NCBI GenBank assembly: GCA_017882025.1
Contig: JADGQG010000006.1
Coordinates: forward strand, 1 to 22,126
DNA: 22,126 bases
Direction: 5' to 3'
Origin: Chloroflexota bacterium
GTDB taxonomy: Bacteria; Chloroflexota; Limnocylindria; Limnocylindrales; CSP1-4
Below, one piece after another: positions 1 to 6,648 of this stretch; the first letter of the stretch is position 1; each line of letters starts with the position of its first letter. Both the position numbers and the translations under genes were made by a program. The notes under the pieces were generated by a model. The model worked only from the letters and a program-made list of their open reading frames with translations. It was not told the DNA's origin and ran no database searches.

Positions 1-879
1 CACGCTTCGGACCAGCGACACGGTGAGATCCGTCCCGTCGTCGAGGTTGACCGCGAACCAGTCCCAGCCGCCGCCGCCCACCGCGATGAAGTCGCCCCAC
101 TGGTGGTCGAACCAGGCCGTGCCCGTGACGGCCACGCGCTCGCCGTCCACCACGAGCGTGCCCGCCGCAGTCATCCGCGTCCGCGAGTAGTAGTACGAGC
201 CACCCGCCGCGCCGAAGTCCACCCAGCCGTTGCGGTCGTGGAGCACGGGCGGCCCGATCGGGTTCAGCGCCAGCTGGAGGCCGAGGCCCATCGGCATCGG
301 CGTGCCGGCGGCCTCTGCCGGGCCGAGCGCAGCCGAGAGCGTGTCGTGGCCGCCCGACCCCGCCATCGTCCACGCCGCGTTCGCACCGGTCGCTGGGCGG
401 GCCGGATCCATCCCAACGAGGCGCAACGCGAAGCCGCTCGGCTTACCGCCGGCATCGCGTGGCGAGTGGTCCACCTGGGGGCCGATCTCGCTCCGCTGGC
501 CGTACGCGAAGCGATTCGCGGACTCGTCCGTGACCGCGAGATGGCTCGCCCAGCTGACCGGGAAGCCGCCGCGCTCGGCGCGGAAGATGACGTACTCGAA
601 GCCGAACGTGCGTCCGTCGGCGGCTGCCAGATGCCCGGTGTAGTACCACCACTCGGTCAGGCGATCGTGCGGGCCGTCGTCGCGGGGCAGGACCACCGAC
701 TGCGGGTCGGCCGGGGCCGCGGGCACTGGAGTCTGCGGCACCACGCTCGGCCGTGCGGCGGGCGGGTTCGCCAGGACGGGCCCCGAGCACGCCGCCAGGA
801 CGAGCGCGAGCAGCGCAGGGAGCAGGCCGCGAATCCGCGGACGACGAGCGTGCGGGTTCGCGGGGACGGTGGCTCTCAT
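1..879 (-). CDS. AttH/CrtC lipocalin-like domain lipoprotein (3' end beyond window)
   Basis: 293 codons are visible before the left edge; the frame stays open to base 1, so the C-terminus is missing (full family members are usually about 350-380 aa). The N-terminus is a lipoprotein signal: basic residues, a Leu/Ala-rich stretch and lipobox LAAC with Cys31, so the protein should be lipid-anchored outside the cytoplasmic membrane. The mature part carries EWWYYTGHL (76-84) and WFDHQWGDF (256-264), hallmarks of the AttH / carotenoid 1,2-hydratase-like fold (COG5621, 'predicted secreted hydrolase'). Its ATG overlaps the stop of the upstream MMPL gene (ATGA, 879-876), so translation is probably coupled and the two proteins may act together at the membrane. 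In other bacteria AttH-like proteins sit beside MacB/FtsX-type transporters; an MMPL partner is less usual. Substrate unknown. A true carotenoid hydratase is unlikely because no carotenoid genes are nearby. Not in the usual ORF lists because it lacks a stop inside the window. Confidence 0.85.
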   Translation of the reverse strand, partial: MRATVPANPHARRPRIRGLLPALLALVLAACSGPVLANPPAARPSVVPQTPVPAAPADPQSVVLPRDDGPHDRLTEWWYYTGHLAAADGRTFGFEYVIFRAERGGFPVSWASHLAVTDESANRFAYGQRSEIGPQVDHSPRDAGGKPSGFALRLVGMDPARPATGANAAWTMAGSGGHDTLSAALGPAEAAGTPMPMGLGLQLALNPIGPPVLHDRNGWVDFGAAGGSYYYSRTRMTAAGTLVVDGERVAVTGTAWFDHQWGDFIAVGGGGWDWFAVNLDDGTDLTVSLVRSV

Positions 880-3167
880 CGGTGGCGCGCCTCCAGCTCC
901 GCCTCGGTGCGCGGAAGCCGATCCCGCAGGAACCGCGCCAGGCGAGCGGGCAGCCACCAGTTCCATTTCCCGAGGAGCCGCATCGTGGCAGGAACCAGGA
1001 GCGCGCGGACGATCGTGGCATCGATCGCCACGGCCAGCGCGACGCCCAGCCCCAGCGCCTTGATCAGCACGATGTCGGCGAAGACGAACGAGCCGGCCAC
1101 GACCACGACGATGAGCGCCGCCGAGGTCACGATGCGACCGCTCCGCTCCAGGCCCTGCGCCACGGCTTCCGTGTTGTCGCCCGTCCGTTCCCAGGCTTCC
1201 TTCATCCGCGTCAGGAGAAACACCTCGTAGTCCATGGAGAGGCCGAACAGGACGCAGAAGAGGATCACCGGGAGCGTCGTCTCCACGAAGCCGAGCGGCT
1301 GGAAGCCGAGAAGCCGCGAGAGATTGCCATCCTGGAAGACCCACACGAGCGCGCCGAACGCGGCCGTGATCGAGAGCGTGTTCATGATGATCGCCTTGAG
1401 TGGCAGCCAGACGGATCGCAGGAGCATGAACAGGACGAGGTACGTGGTGAGCACGATGAAGAGACCCGTCCGCGGGAAGTCCGCCGCGATCCGGCTCACC
1501 GTGTCGCTGACGTCGGCCGCACCGCCGCCGACCGAGACTCGCACGCCGGCCGGCGGAGCGAGGTCACTTGTCGGGTCACGCAGGTCGCGCACGAGCGCCC
1601 GCGCCTCGTCGCGGTTGGGGCCGTAGCCGGTGGTGACCGTGAAGGCGGTCAGGTCCCCCTTCGTGGTAGCAGCCAGGGCGGTCGCGGTGAAGCGATCGGG
1701 GGGCCCGCCCGGGGTTGCGTAGAGGAGCTGGTACTGGAGCAGGCTGATCCGCGGATCCACGTCGACGAGACTGTCGACGCGGGCCACGCGCGGGTCCGCG
1801 GCCAGGCGCCGGGAGTAGTCGTAGAGCCGCGCGATGTTCGCCGGGTCGGCTGCCGGTCCGTCAGTCCGGACCGCGAGCGTCAGCGGCGCGAAGGCGCCCT
1901 CGCCGAAGTTCCTGACCAGGGTCTCGTAGGATGCCCGCGAGGGCACGCTCTCCGGCAGGATGGTCGCGTCCGGGGCGTTGAACCGGACGTGGAGGAACGG
2001 CGTTCCAAGCACGAGCAGGAGCCCGAGCGTCGGGAAGAAGACCAGCAGAGGGCGTCGCATGACGCGCCGGGCCAGCCGGGCCCAGGCGCCCTGTGAGCCG
2101 GGGTCCGGGCGCACCTTCCTGATCGCAAGCGCGTCCACGCGCGATCCCAGGACCGACAGGAGCGCCGGCTGGAGCGTGAGCGCGGCGGCGACCGCGATTC
2201 CCACGACGAGCGCCCCGGCGATCCCCACGGAGCGCAGGATCATGAACTCGAAGAGGACCAGGCCCAGGAGCCCGAGCAGGACCGTCAGCCCGGAGAAGAA
2301 GACGGCCCGGCCTGCCGTCGCGACCGTGACGCGGACGGCGGCCTCCACGGCTTCGGCGTCGGCGCGCGTGCCCGGGGGCGTCCGGTGCGCCAGCTCCTCG
2401 CGGAAGCGGCTCAGCATGAGGAGCGAGTAGTCCACGCCGAGGCCCAGGCCCAGGAGCGTGGCCAGGTTGAGCACGAAGATGCTCATCGGAGTGAGGCTGG
2501 CGAGGCCGAAGATGACGGCCAGCGACGTCACGACGGCCGCGCCGCCGATGATCAGCGGGACGCCCGCCGCGATCACCGAGCCGAAGACGAGCAGGAGCGC
2601 GATCGCGGCGAGCGGCAGGCCCACGAGCTCCGCCCGGCGCAGGTCCGCCTCGGAAACCTTCTGGATATCGCCGTAGAACGCCGGGCCGCCGGCGAGCGTC
2701 ACCCTGACGTCCGGCGCCGTCCGCAGGGCCGCCTCGATGCCGGGCAGCGCGGCCGGCGAGTCGTCGGGGGCGATGTCGAGCAGGACCACGTCGTACGCGA
2801 CGCGCCGATCGGCGGAGACTTGCGCGGGGGCCAGCAAGTGGCTCGCGACCTGCCGGACATAGGGCGCCGCGGCGACGCTCGTCGTGGCGGTGCGGACCGC
2901 ATCCTCGAAGGCCGGGTCGCCCGCCCGCGCCTCCCCGGTCGACTCGTAGACGAGGACGAGCGCCGACGGCGGTGCGCCGAGTTCCTGCACGACGGTCGCC
3001 CGCGCCCGCGCCGACTCCAGGTCGTCGAGCGAGAAGCCGCCTGCGCGCAGCGCGCCCGGCGCCCTCGGCGCGAATGGGATCGCGACCAGCACGAGGAGCG
3101 CCCACGCGGCCAGCACCCACCAGCGGCGATGGTAGGCGAACCGGCCGAGGCGCTCGAAGGCGGTCAC
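876..3167 (-). CDS. MMPL/RND-family transporter
   Basis: A 763-aa integral membrane exporter of the MMPL branch of the RND superfamily, which uses the proton gradient to move lipids or other hydrophobic compounds. The sequence shows two homologous halves: a first membrane segment at about 16-31, a large extracytoplasmic loop, then a helical bundle with GLGLGVDYSLLMLSRFREE around Asp246-Tyr247; the second half repeats this with GLSMDYEVFLLTRMKEAWE around Asp646. These Asp-Tyr pairs are the family's proton-relay residues. I place the start at GTG 3167 because the family begins only about 15 residues before helix 1, and the in-frame extension further upstream reads like low-complexity Arg/Pro filler and enters the OsmC gene. 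No clear Shine-Dalgarno site precedes this GTG. It lies 137 nt after the OsmC gene and overlaps the lipoprotein gene by 4 nt. Substrate cannot be predicted. Confidence 0.93.
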   Translation of the reverse strand: MTAFERLGRFAYHRRWWVLAAWALLVLVAIPFAPRAPGALRAGGFSLDDLESARARATVVQELGAPPSALVLVYESTGEARAGDPAFEDAVRTATTSVAAAPYVRQVASHLLAPAQVSADRRVAYDVVLLDIAPDDSPAALPGIEAALRTAPDVRVTLAGGPAFYGDIQKVSEADLRRAELVGLPLAAIALLLVFGSVIAAGVPLIIGGAAVVTSLAVIFGLASLTPMSIFVLNLATLLGLGLGVDYSLLMLSRFREELAHRTPPGTRADAEAVEAAVRVTVATAGRAVFFSGLTVLLGLLGLVLFEFMILRSVGIAGALVVGIAVAAALTLQPALLSVLGSRVDALAIRKVRPDPGSQGAWARLARRVMRRPLLVFFPTLGLLLVLGTPFLHVRFNAPDATILPESVPSRASYETLVRNFGEGAFAPLTLAVRTDGPAADPANIARLYDYSRRLAADPRVARVDSLVDVDPRISLLQYQLLYATPGGPPDRFTATALAATTKGDLTAFTVTTGYGPNRDEARALVRDLRDPTSDLAPPAGVRVSVGGGAADVSDTVSRIAADFPRTGLFIVLTTYLVLFMLLRSVWLPLKAIIMNTLSITAAFGALVWVFQDGNLSRLLGFQPLGFVETTLPVILFCVLFGLSMDYEVFLLTRMKEAWERTGDNTEAVAQGLERSGRIVTSAALIVVVVAGSFVFADIVLIKALGLGVALAVAIDATIVRALLVPATMRLLGKWNWWLPARLARFLRDRLPRTEAELEARHR

Positions 3168-3304
3168 GAGGTCGGTTCGGTCCGGCCGGCCGGCCGGATG
3201 TCGATCAACCTGATCCCGCGCGCGCAGTCGCCTCGTCGCATCGACGCGTGGAACGGGATCCGTGGTGGCGTCGAGCGGGGTCCGCGGGGCGCACGGATCA
3301 CGCG

Positions 3305-3772
3305 TCAGGCCTCGGGGGCGACTGGCGCGTCCTCCACGAGCGTCGTGTAGGTGACCGACGCGGCTTCGCGGATCGTCGAGAGCACGGAGCAGTAGCGCTC
3401 CACCGAGAGTTCCACCGCCCGTTCGATGGGTTCGCGGTCCAGGCCCCGGCCACGGATCGTGAAGCGCAGCTCGACTCTGCGGAACGTCCACGGCGCATCG
3501 GGCTGCTGCTCGCCGTCAACGGCCACGTCGATCGTCGCCACGTCCTGGCGCTGCTTGCGGAGGATCTCGACGAGGTCCCACGCGGCGCAACCGGCGCCGG
3601 CGACCAGGAGCAGCTCCGCGGGGCCCGGGCCGGCCGCAGGCCCGTGCGGGCGGTCGTCGAGCGGGATCTCATCGGGCTCGCCGGGTGCCTCGAATGTGAT
3701 GCGGGCGCCGCTGTGGCCGGCGGCCTCGAAGCGGGCGGTCCCGGGGCGCCAGGCAAGCGCGATCGATTTCAT
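3305..3772 (-). CDS. OsmC/Ohr-family protein (thiol peroxidase-like)
   Basis: A 155-aa cytoplasmic protein of the OsmC/Ohr family, whose members reduce organic hydroperoxides with a pair of cysteines. Both are present at the expected places: Cys62 in the GAGCAAWDLVEIL helix and Cys128 in VERYCSVLSTI, close to the Cys60/Cys125 pair of E. coli OsmC. The length is normal for the family. The start is taken at ATG 3772 because MKSIALAWR begins the first beta strand; GGAG lies about 10 nt upstream. The open frame continues upstream to 4210 but that part is the antisense of the next gene. It is the first gene of a minus-strand run followed by the MMPL exporter and lipoprotein; a 137-nt gap makes co-transcription possible but unproven. 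OsmC and Ohr subtypes cannot be separated with confidence here. Confidence 0.92.
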   Translation of the reverse strand: MKSIALAWRPGTARFEAAGHSGARITFEAPGEPDEIPLDDRPHGPAAGPGPAELLLVAGAGCAAWDLVEILRKQRQDVATIDVAVDGEQQPDAPWTFRRVELRFTIRGRGLDREPIERAVELSVERYCSVLSTIREAASVTYTTLVEDAPVAPEA

Positions 3773-3930
3773 GGGCGAGGGGATCTCCAGGCTGGCGACG
3801 GCGGACGGCACGGTCCCGCGTGAGGGGCGGTTTCGCGCCCATGATGCACCTGAACCCGACGCGGATGCGTTGCGCAGAGCGGCAGGGCGCTCGCGTGGCG
3901 TGATGCTCGCGTGGCGGCGCGCGCCTCTGG

Positions 3931-3936
3931 TATCCT
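3931..3936 (+). promoter_or_regulatory. Probable -10 box (TATCCT) for the small membrane protein gene
   Basis: TATCCT stands about 41 nt before the GTG at 3978, leaving a short leader that contains a good GGAGG ribosome site. No convincing -35 box is visible; two copies of GCTCGCGTGGCG (3889-3900 and 3905-3916) lie just upstream. Confidence 0.4.
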
Positions 3937-3977
3937 CCGCCCGTCCATCCCGCCCGCTCCCCGCGCGGAGGTGCCCG

Positions 3978-4304
3978 GTGCAGCTCTTCGTCACGGCGAT
4001 CCAGTACCCGGTCCAGTTCGGCCTCGCCATCCTGGTCGCGGGCGTCTTCGTGACCACGTTCCTGCGCGCGGCAATGTCGCCCGAGCGCAAGACGGGCTCG
4101 ATCGGCTGGGTCCGCGCGATCACCGGCCCGAACGCGAAGATCTTCTTCGGCATCCTCTTCCTGGGCTGGGTCGCGGTCTCCGGACTGCTGATCCCATCCT
4201 TCCCGAACACGGCGAACTCGCCCTACGGCGCGATCGCGCTCATCTCGATGTTCACGGGCTTCTTCATCATGATGGGCATGCTCTGGGCCGTGATCGGCGA
4301 GTAG
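3978..4304 (+). CDS. Small three-helix membrane protein, unknown function
   Basis: A 108-aa hydrophobic protein I do not recognise. Three membrane segments can be read: FGLAILVAGVFVTTFL near residues 14-30, IFFGILFLGWVAVSGLLI near 55-72, and ISMFTGFFIMMGMLWAVI near the C-terminus. A short basic loop (SPERKTGSIGWVR) lies between helices 1 and 2. The GTG start at 3978 is supported by GGAGG five nucleotides upstream; the longer open frame upstream is not used. It is divergent from the OsmC gene and stands alone, with a convergent neighbour 91 nt downstream. No motif suggests enzymatic activity. Confidence 0.75.
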   Translation: MQLFVTAIQYPVQFGLAILVAGVFVTTFLRAAMSPERKTGSIGWVRAITGPNAKIFFGILFLGWVAVSGLLIPSFPNTANSPYGAIALISMFTGFFIMMGMLWAVIGE

Positions 4305-4395
4305 CGCTGGCGCGCGTCCGGAGCGCTGGCGCTCGTACGGGGTACAGGCCGGCCGGCTCCCGTGACGCCGGGCCGATGCGCCGACGTCGCTCGGG

Positions 4396-4776
4396 TCAGC
4401 GCGTCGCTCGCTCGCCCGTTCGCGTGGCAGCCGCGCCGAGCGCCTCGGCGAGACCGATTGCCACGAGACCGACGACGAGATGGGCCACCCGGATCGCGAC
4501 GTGCAGGCTGTCGTTCGGCAGGATCTGGGCCTGGGTCATTCCGAACCCGGCCACGAAGACGCCCCAAACGATGGCGATCGCGGGGAGCGCCGGCCGCGAG
4601 CCGGCCTGAAGCGCCAGCACGGCGACGGCCCACAGTGCGAGGACGAGGACGATCCCGAGAAGCATGTGGACCGGAACAAGCCCGTCGGCGCTGCCCGTCC
4701 AGACGACGAGGCCGAGGATGAGCACGGCGAGGCCGACGACGCGGACGGTCATCCGGGTGGCGTAGAACGGGGTCAC
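4396..4776 (-). CDS. Small four-helix membrane protein, unknown function
   Basis: A 126-aa protein with about four predicted membrane helices: VVGLAVLILGLVVWTG, MLLGIVLVLALWAVAVLAL, PAIAIVWGVFVAGFGM and AHLVVGLVAIGLAEALGA. I recognise no family; the layout (short loops, a His in VHMLL and another in RVAHLV) is reminiscent of small heme- or quinone-associated membrane proteins, but that is speculation. The start is GTG 4776, preceded by GGAG with an 8-nt spacer; an in-frame ATG at 4752 is the alternative. A TACCAT box at 4832-4827 could drive it, placed between it and the upstream methyltransferase gene. Confidence 0.72.
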   Translation of the reverse strand: MTPFYATRMTVRVVGLAVLILGLVVWTGSADGLVPVHMLLGIVLVLALWAVAVLALQAGSRPALPAIAIVWGVFVAGFGMTQAQILPNDSLHVAIRVAHLVVGLVAIGLAEALGAAATRTGERATR

Positions 4777-4826
4777 GGCAGGTGCTCCGATGCGGCGGGT
4801 GCGAGCCCGCGGGTTTCGCAGCCTCG

Positions 4827-4832
4827 ATGGTA
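4827..4832 (-). promoter_or_regulatory. Probable -10 box (TACCAT) for the four-helix membrane protein
   Basis: TACCAT on the minus strand lies about 50 nt before GTG 4776 in the 78-nt gap behind the methyltransferase stop, matching the TANNNT boxes seen at other genes of the window. No -35 box seen. Confidence 0.35.
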
Positions 4833-4854
4833 GGCCAGGACCTGCGGACCGCGC

Positions 4855-5658
4855 TCAGTCGCGCTTGCGTGCGATCCAGACCTCCTCGGCCGGCCATCGC
4901 CGGGCCCAATCGGACGTGACGAACGGATAGCGGGTCGTCGCGCCCGCCGGTGCCTGCAGCTCCACGAGGTTCTCCACGTCGAAGCCGCTGGCACGCAGGA
5001 GCCGGATCATGTCGCCGTGTCCCAGGTGGAACTCCACCGACGATTCGTCCGGCCAGTCGAAGCGGCCCAGCCCTCCGAAATGCGGTCGGACAAGCCGGTC
5101 GCCCGGCGGGTCGGCGTCCTGTTCCGGGGAGCAGAGCATCAGCAGGGTCGAGTTCCCCAGGAAGATCAGCCAGCCGCGGGCGCGCAGGAGGCGGGCCGCT
5201 TCGGGGATCCAGCGGTACGGGTCGCACCAGATCGCGGCCCCATACTCGCTGATCGCGAGGTCGAAGGAGGCATCCGGGAGCGGCACCGACTCGGCACTCG
5301 CTTGGACCAGGGGGAACTCCAGGCCGTGCTCCCGCTGGAGGGCCCGGGCCGTCTCGAGTTGGGCCGGGGTGATGTCCACGCCGACCGGGCGGGCGCCCCG
5401 ACGCGCGAGCCAGGCCGAGACATACGCGGTGCCGCAGCCCAGCTCGATCGTGTCCAGGCCGGCGACGTCAGGCAGGATCCGGGCCTCGGACTCCGGCACG
5501 CCCCAGATCCCCCACGACGGCTCCGGTTCGGCCCAGCTGCGGCGGCCCGGCTCGACGTACTGGGCCGCCTCGTGCGTCCAGAAGGCGCGGTTCGTGAGGA
5601 CGTATTCGGGGAGGGCGGTCTCGGTCGCCTCGTCGGAGGGGGCGTGGTGCTCGCTCAT
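4855..5658 (-). CDS. Class I SAM-dependent methyltransferase
   Basis: A 267-aa soluble protein with a Rossmann-type methyltransferase fold. SAM-binding motif I is ELGCGTAYVSAWLARRG (72-88), followed by the acidic strand-2 end GVDIT about 10 residues later and a motif IV-like stretch SFDLAISEYGAAIWCDPYRWI. The central PEAARLLRARGWLIFL segment matches the usual Methyltransf_11 'leader/acceptor' strand. The N-terminal 60 residues, rich in Trp and Glu, probably form a lid for substrate recognition; the acceptor is unknown. The start is ATG 5658; there is no Shine-Dalgarno site, but a TACGAT box ends 6 nt before the ATG, so a leaderless transcript is likely. It is probably monocistronic. Confidence 0.92.
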   Translation of the reverse strand: MSEHHAPSDEATETALPEYVLTNRAFWTHEAAQYVEPGRRSWAEPEPSWGIWGVPESEARILPDVAGLDTIELGCGTAYVSAWLARRGARPVGVDITPAQLETARALQREHGLEFPLVQASAESVPLPDASFDLAISEYGAAIWCDPYRWIPEAARLLRARGWLIFLGNSTLLMLCSPEQDADPPGDRLVRPHFGGLGRFDWPDESSVEFHLGHGDMIRLLRASGFDVENLVELQAPAGATTRYPFVTSDWARRWPAEEVWIARKRD

Positions 5659-5664
5659 GGGCGG

Positions 5665-5670
5665 ATCGTA
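5665..5670 (-). promoter_or_regulatory. Leaderless-type -10 box (TACGAT) of the methyltransferase gene
   Basis: TACGAT on the minus strand ends 6 nt before ATG 5658, so transcription would begin at or beside the A of the start codon. There is no ribosome site in between. No -35 box is clear. Confidence 0.5.
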
Positions 5671-5768
5671 GCGGCCGGCACGGCATCGCCGGGGAGAACG
5701 CGAAGGGAGCCCGGCCGCCGGCCGAACTCCCTCGAGCTGCGTGGTCGGGCGCCGTGCGCCTCGCGGCC

Positions 5769-6401
5769 CTACGGCAGCGCCGCGACGATCCCGTCGGTCA
5801 GCGAGGTTTCGCCGAGGGCGAGGATGTAGAAGACGACGTCGCCCTTGACGTACAGGACGACGCCCATGCCCGAGATGCCGGCCTGGAGGACCTGCTTGCC
5901 ACCGACCGTGGCGTTCGTGAGGTCGTTGCCGGTCGTGGCGCCGAGGGCGTCGGCCAGCTTCGTGCCGTCCACGCCCTTGATCTGGAAGGCCATGACGAAC
6001 GTGGCGGCCTTGGCGGCGTCGGTCGGCGTGGCCATCGCGATGTTCACGTCGGCCAGCGTCTTCCCGTTCTGCTGCAGGAACGTCGCCAGGTCGCCCGACC
6101 CGATCGGGATCCCCGCCGGCATGGCGGCCCCGCCGAAGCTGGTCCTGGCGAACGCGACACCGTTGACGGTGGACGGCAGCATCGCCTCGAGCGCCGGCGC
6201 GCTGCCGGGGCTGAGGGAGACGTTCGGCGCGGAGCCGTTGTCCGTCGCGGACGGCTGGTCCGTCGCCGCCGGCGCGGACGCCGCCGGCTGCGACGCAGCG
6301 CTCGCGGCGGCACTCGGAGCCGGACTCGCGGAGCCGCCGCAGGCGGCTACCAGCAAAGCGGTTGCAAGAGCGCCTTGGAGCACCCTCCTATCGATCGTCA
6401 T
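5769..6401 (-). CDS. Hypothetical secreted lipoprotein
   Basis: A 210-aa protein of no family I recognise. It begins MTIDRRVLQGALATALLVAAC, a lipoprotein signal with lipobox VAAC and Cys21, so it should be anchored on the outer face of the membrane. A linker of about 50 residues made mostly of Ala, Ser and Pro follows, then a globular domain from about residue 60 (LEAMLPSTVNGVAF to the end) with alternating short beta-like stretches (VVLYVKGDVVFYILAL). Low-complexity Ala/Ser linkers after the Cys are common in Chloroflexota lipoproteins. The start at ATG 6401 is fixed by GGGGAGAG about 6 nt upstream; the longer frame to 6548 has no signal logic. It is divergent from the lysine aminomutase gene and separated from it by 247 nt of promoter DNA. 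Confidence 0.85.
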   Translation of the reverse strand: MTIDRRVLQGALATALLVAACGGSASPAPSAAASAASQPAASAPAATDQPSATDNGSAPNVSLSPGSAPALEAMLPSTVNGVAFARTSFGGAAMPAGIPIGSGDLATFLQQNGKTLADVNIAMATPTDAAKAATFVMAFQIKGVDGTKLADALGATTGNDLTNATVGGKQVLQAGISGMGVVLYVKGDVVFYILALGETSLTDGIVAALP

Positions 6402-6443
6402 GCGTTCTCTCCCCGAATGATTCCAGCGCCGATTGGCTCCCGG

Positions 6444-6449
6444 ATTGTA
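6444..6449 (-). promoter_or_regulatory. -10 box (TACAAT) for the lipoprotein gene
   Basis: TACAAT on the minus strand is a near-consensus -10 box 42 nt before ATG 6401, with a leader of about 36 nt that carries a good ribosome site. The -35 position reads TCGGTG, a weak match. Confidence 0.5.
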
Positions 6450-6517
6450 GGCGACGCCCCAGGCTCCACCGACATCCCCCGATCGGGCCATGCTGGTCCG
6501 GGGGTCCGCGGTCCGAG

Positions 6518-6548
6518 TTGGACCCGCCCGCCCCCGGCCGGGTATCAT
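6518..6548 (+). promoter_or_regulatory. Promoter of the lysine 2,3-aminomutase gene
   Basis: TTGGAC (6518-6523) and TATCAT (6543-6548) are separated by 19 nt, slightly long for a housekeeping promoter. A start near 6555 would give a leader of about 95 nt that includes the palindrome at 6563-6585. Confidence 0.45.
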
Positions 6549-6557
6549 CTGGTCGAC

Positions 6558-6585
6558 ATGCAGAGTGCATAGGATCTATGCACTC
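6558..6585 (+). promoter_or_regulatory. Operator-like palindrome upstream of the aminomutase gene
   Basis: A perfect 9-bp inverted repeat, GAGTGCATA (6563-6571) and TATGCACTC (6577-6585), surrounds a 5-nt centre. A third half-site ATGCA (6558-6562) makes a second overlapping palindrome with TGCAT (6566-6570); the two ATGCA elements are 20 bp apart, about two helix turns. It lies just downstream of the predicted -10 box, where a bound repressor would block transcription. The regulator is not in the window; a GntR-, TetR- or Lrp-type protein would fit. A hairpin in the leader RNA is the alternative. Confidence 0.5.
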
Positions 6586-6648
6586 CAGCGTCGGACCCGC
6601 GCCGGCGCGGCGCGACGACGAACCAGCGCGGAAGGGGATCAAGGCACG

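Noticed and set aside
753..3350. Long plus-strand frames across the MMPL exporter gene (753-2096, 2385-3350)
   Set aside because: Low-complexity Arg/Glu/His-rich translations opposite a clear transporter; high-GC shadows.
3168..3491. N-terminal extension of the MMPL protein by 108 residues
   Set aside because: No family resemblance, runs into the OsmC gene, and the family normally starts about 15 residues before helix 1.
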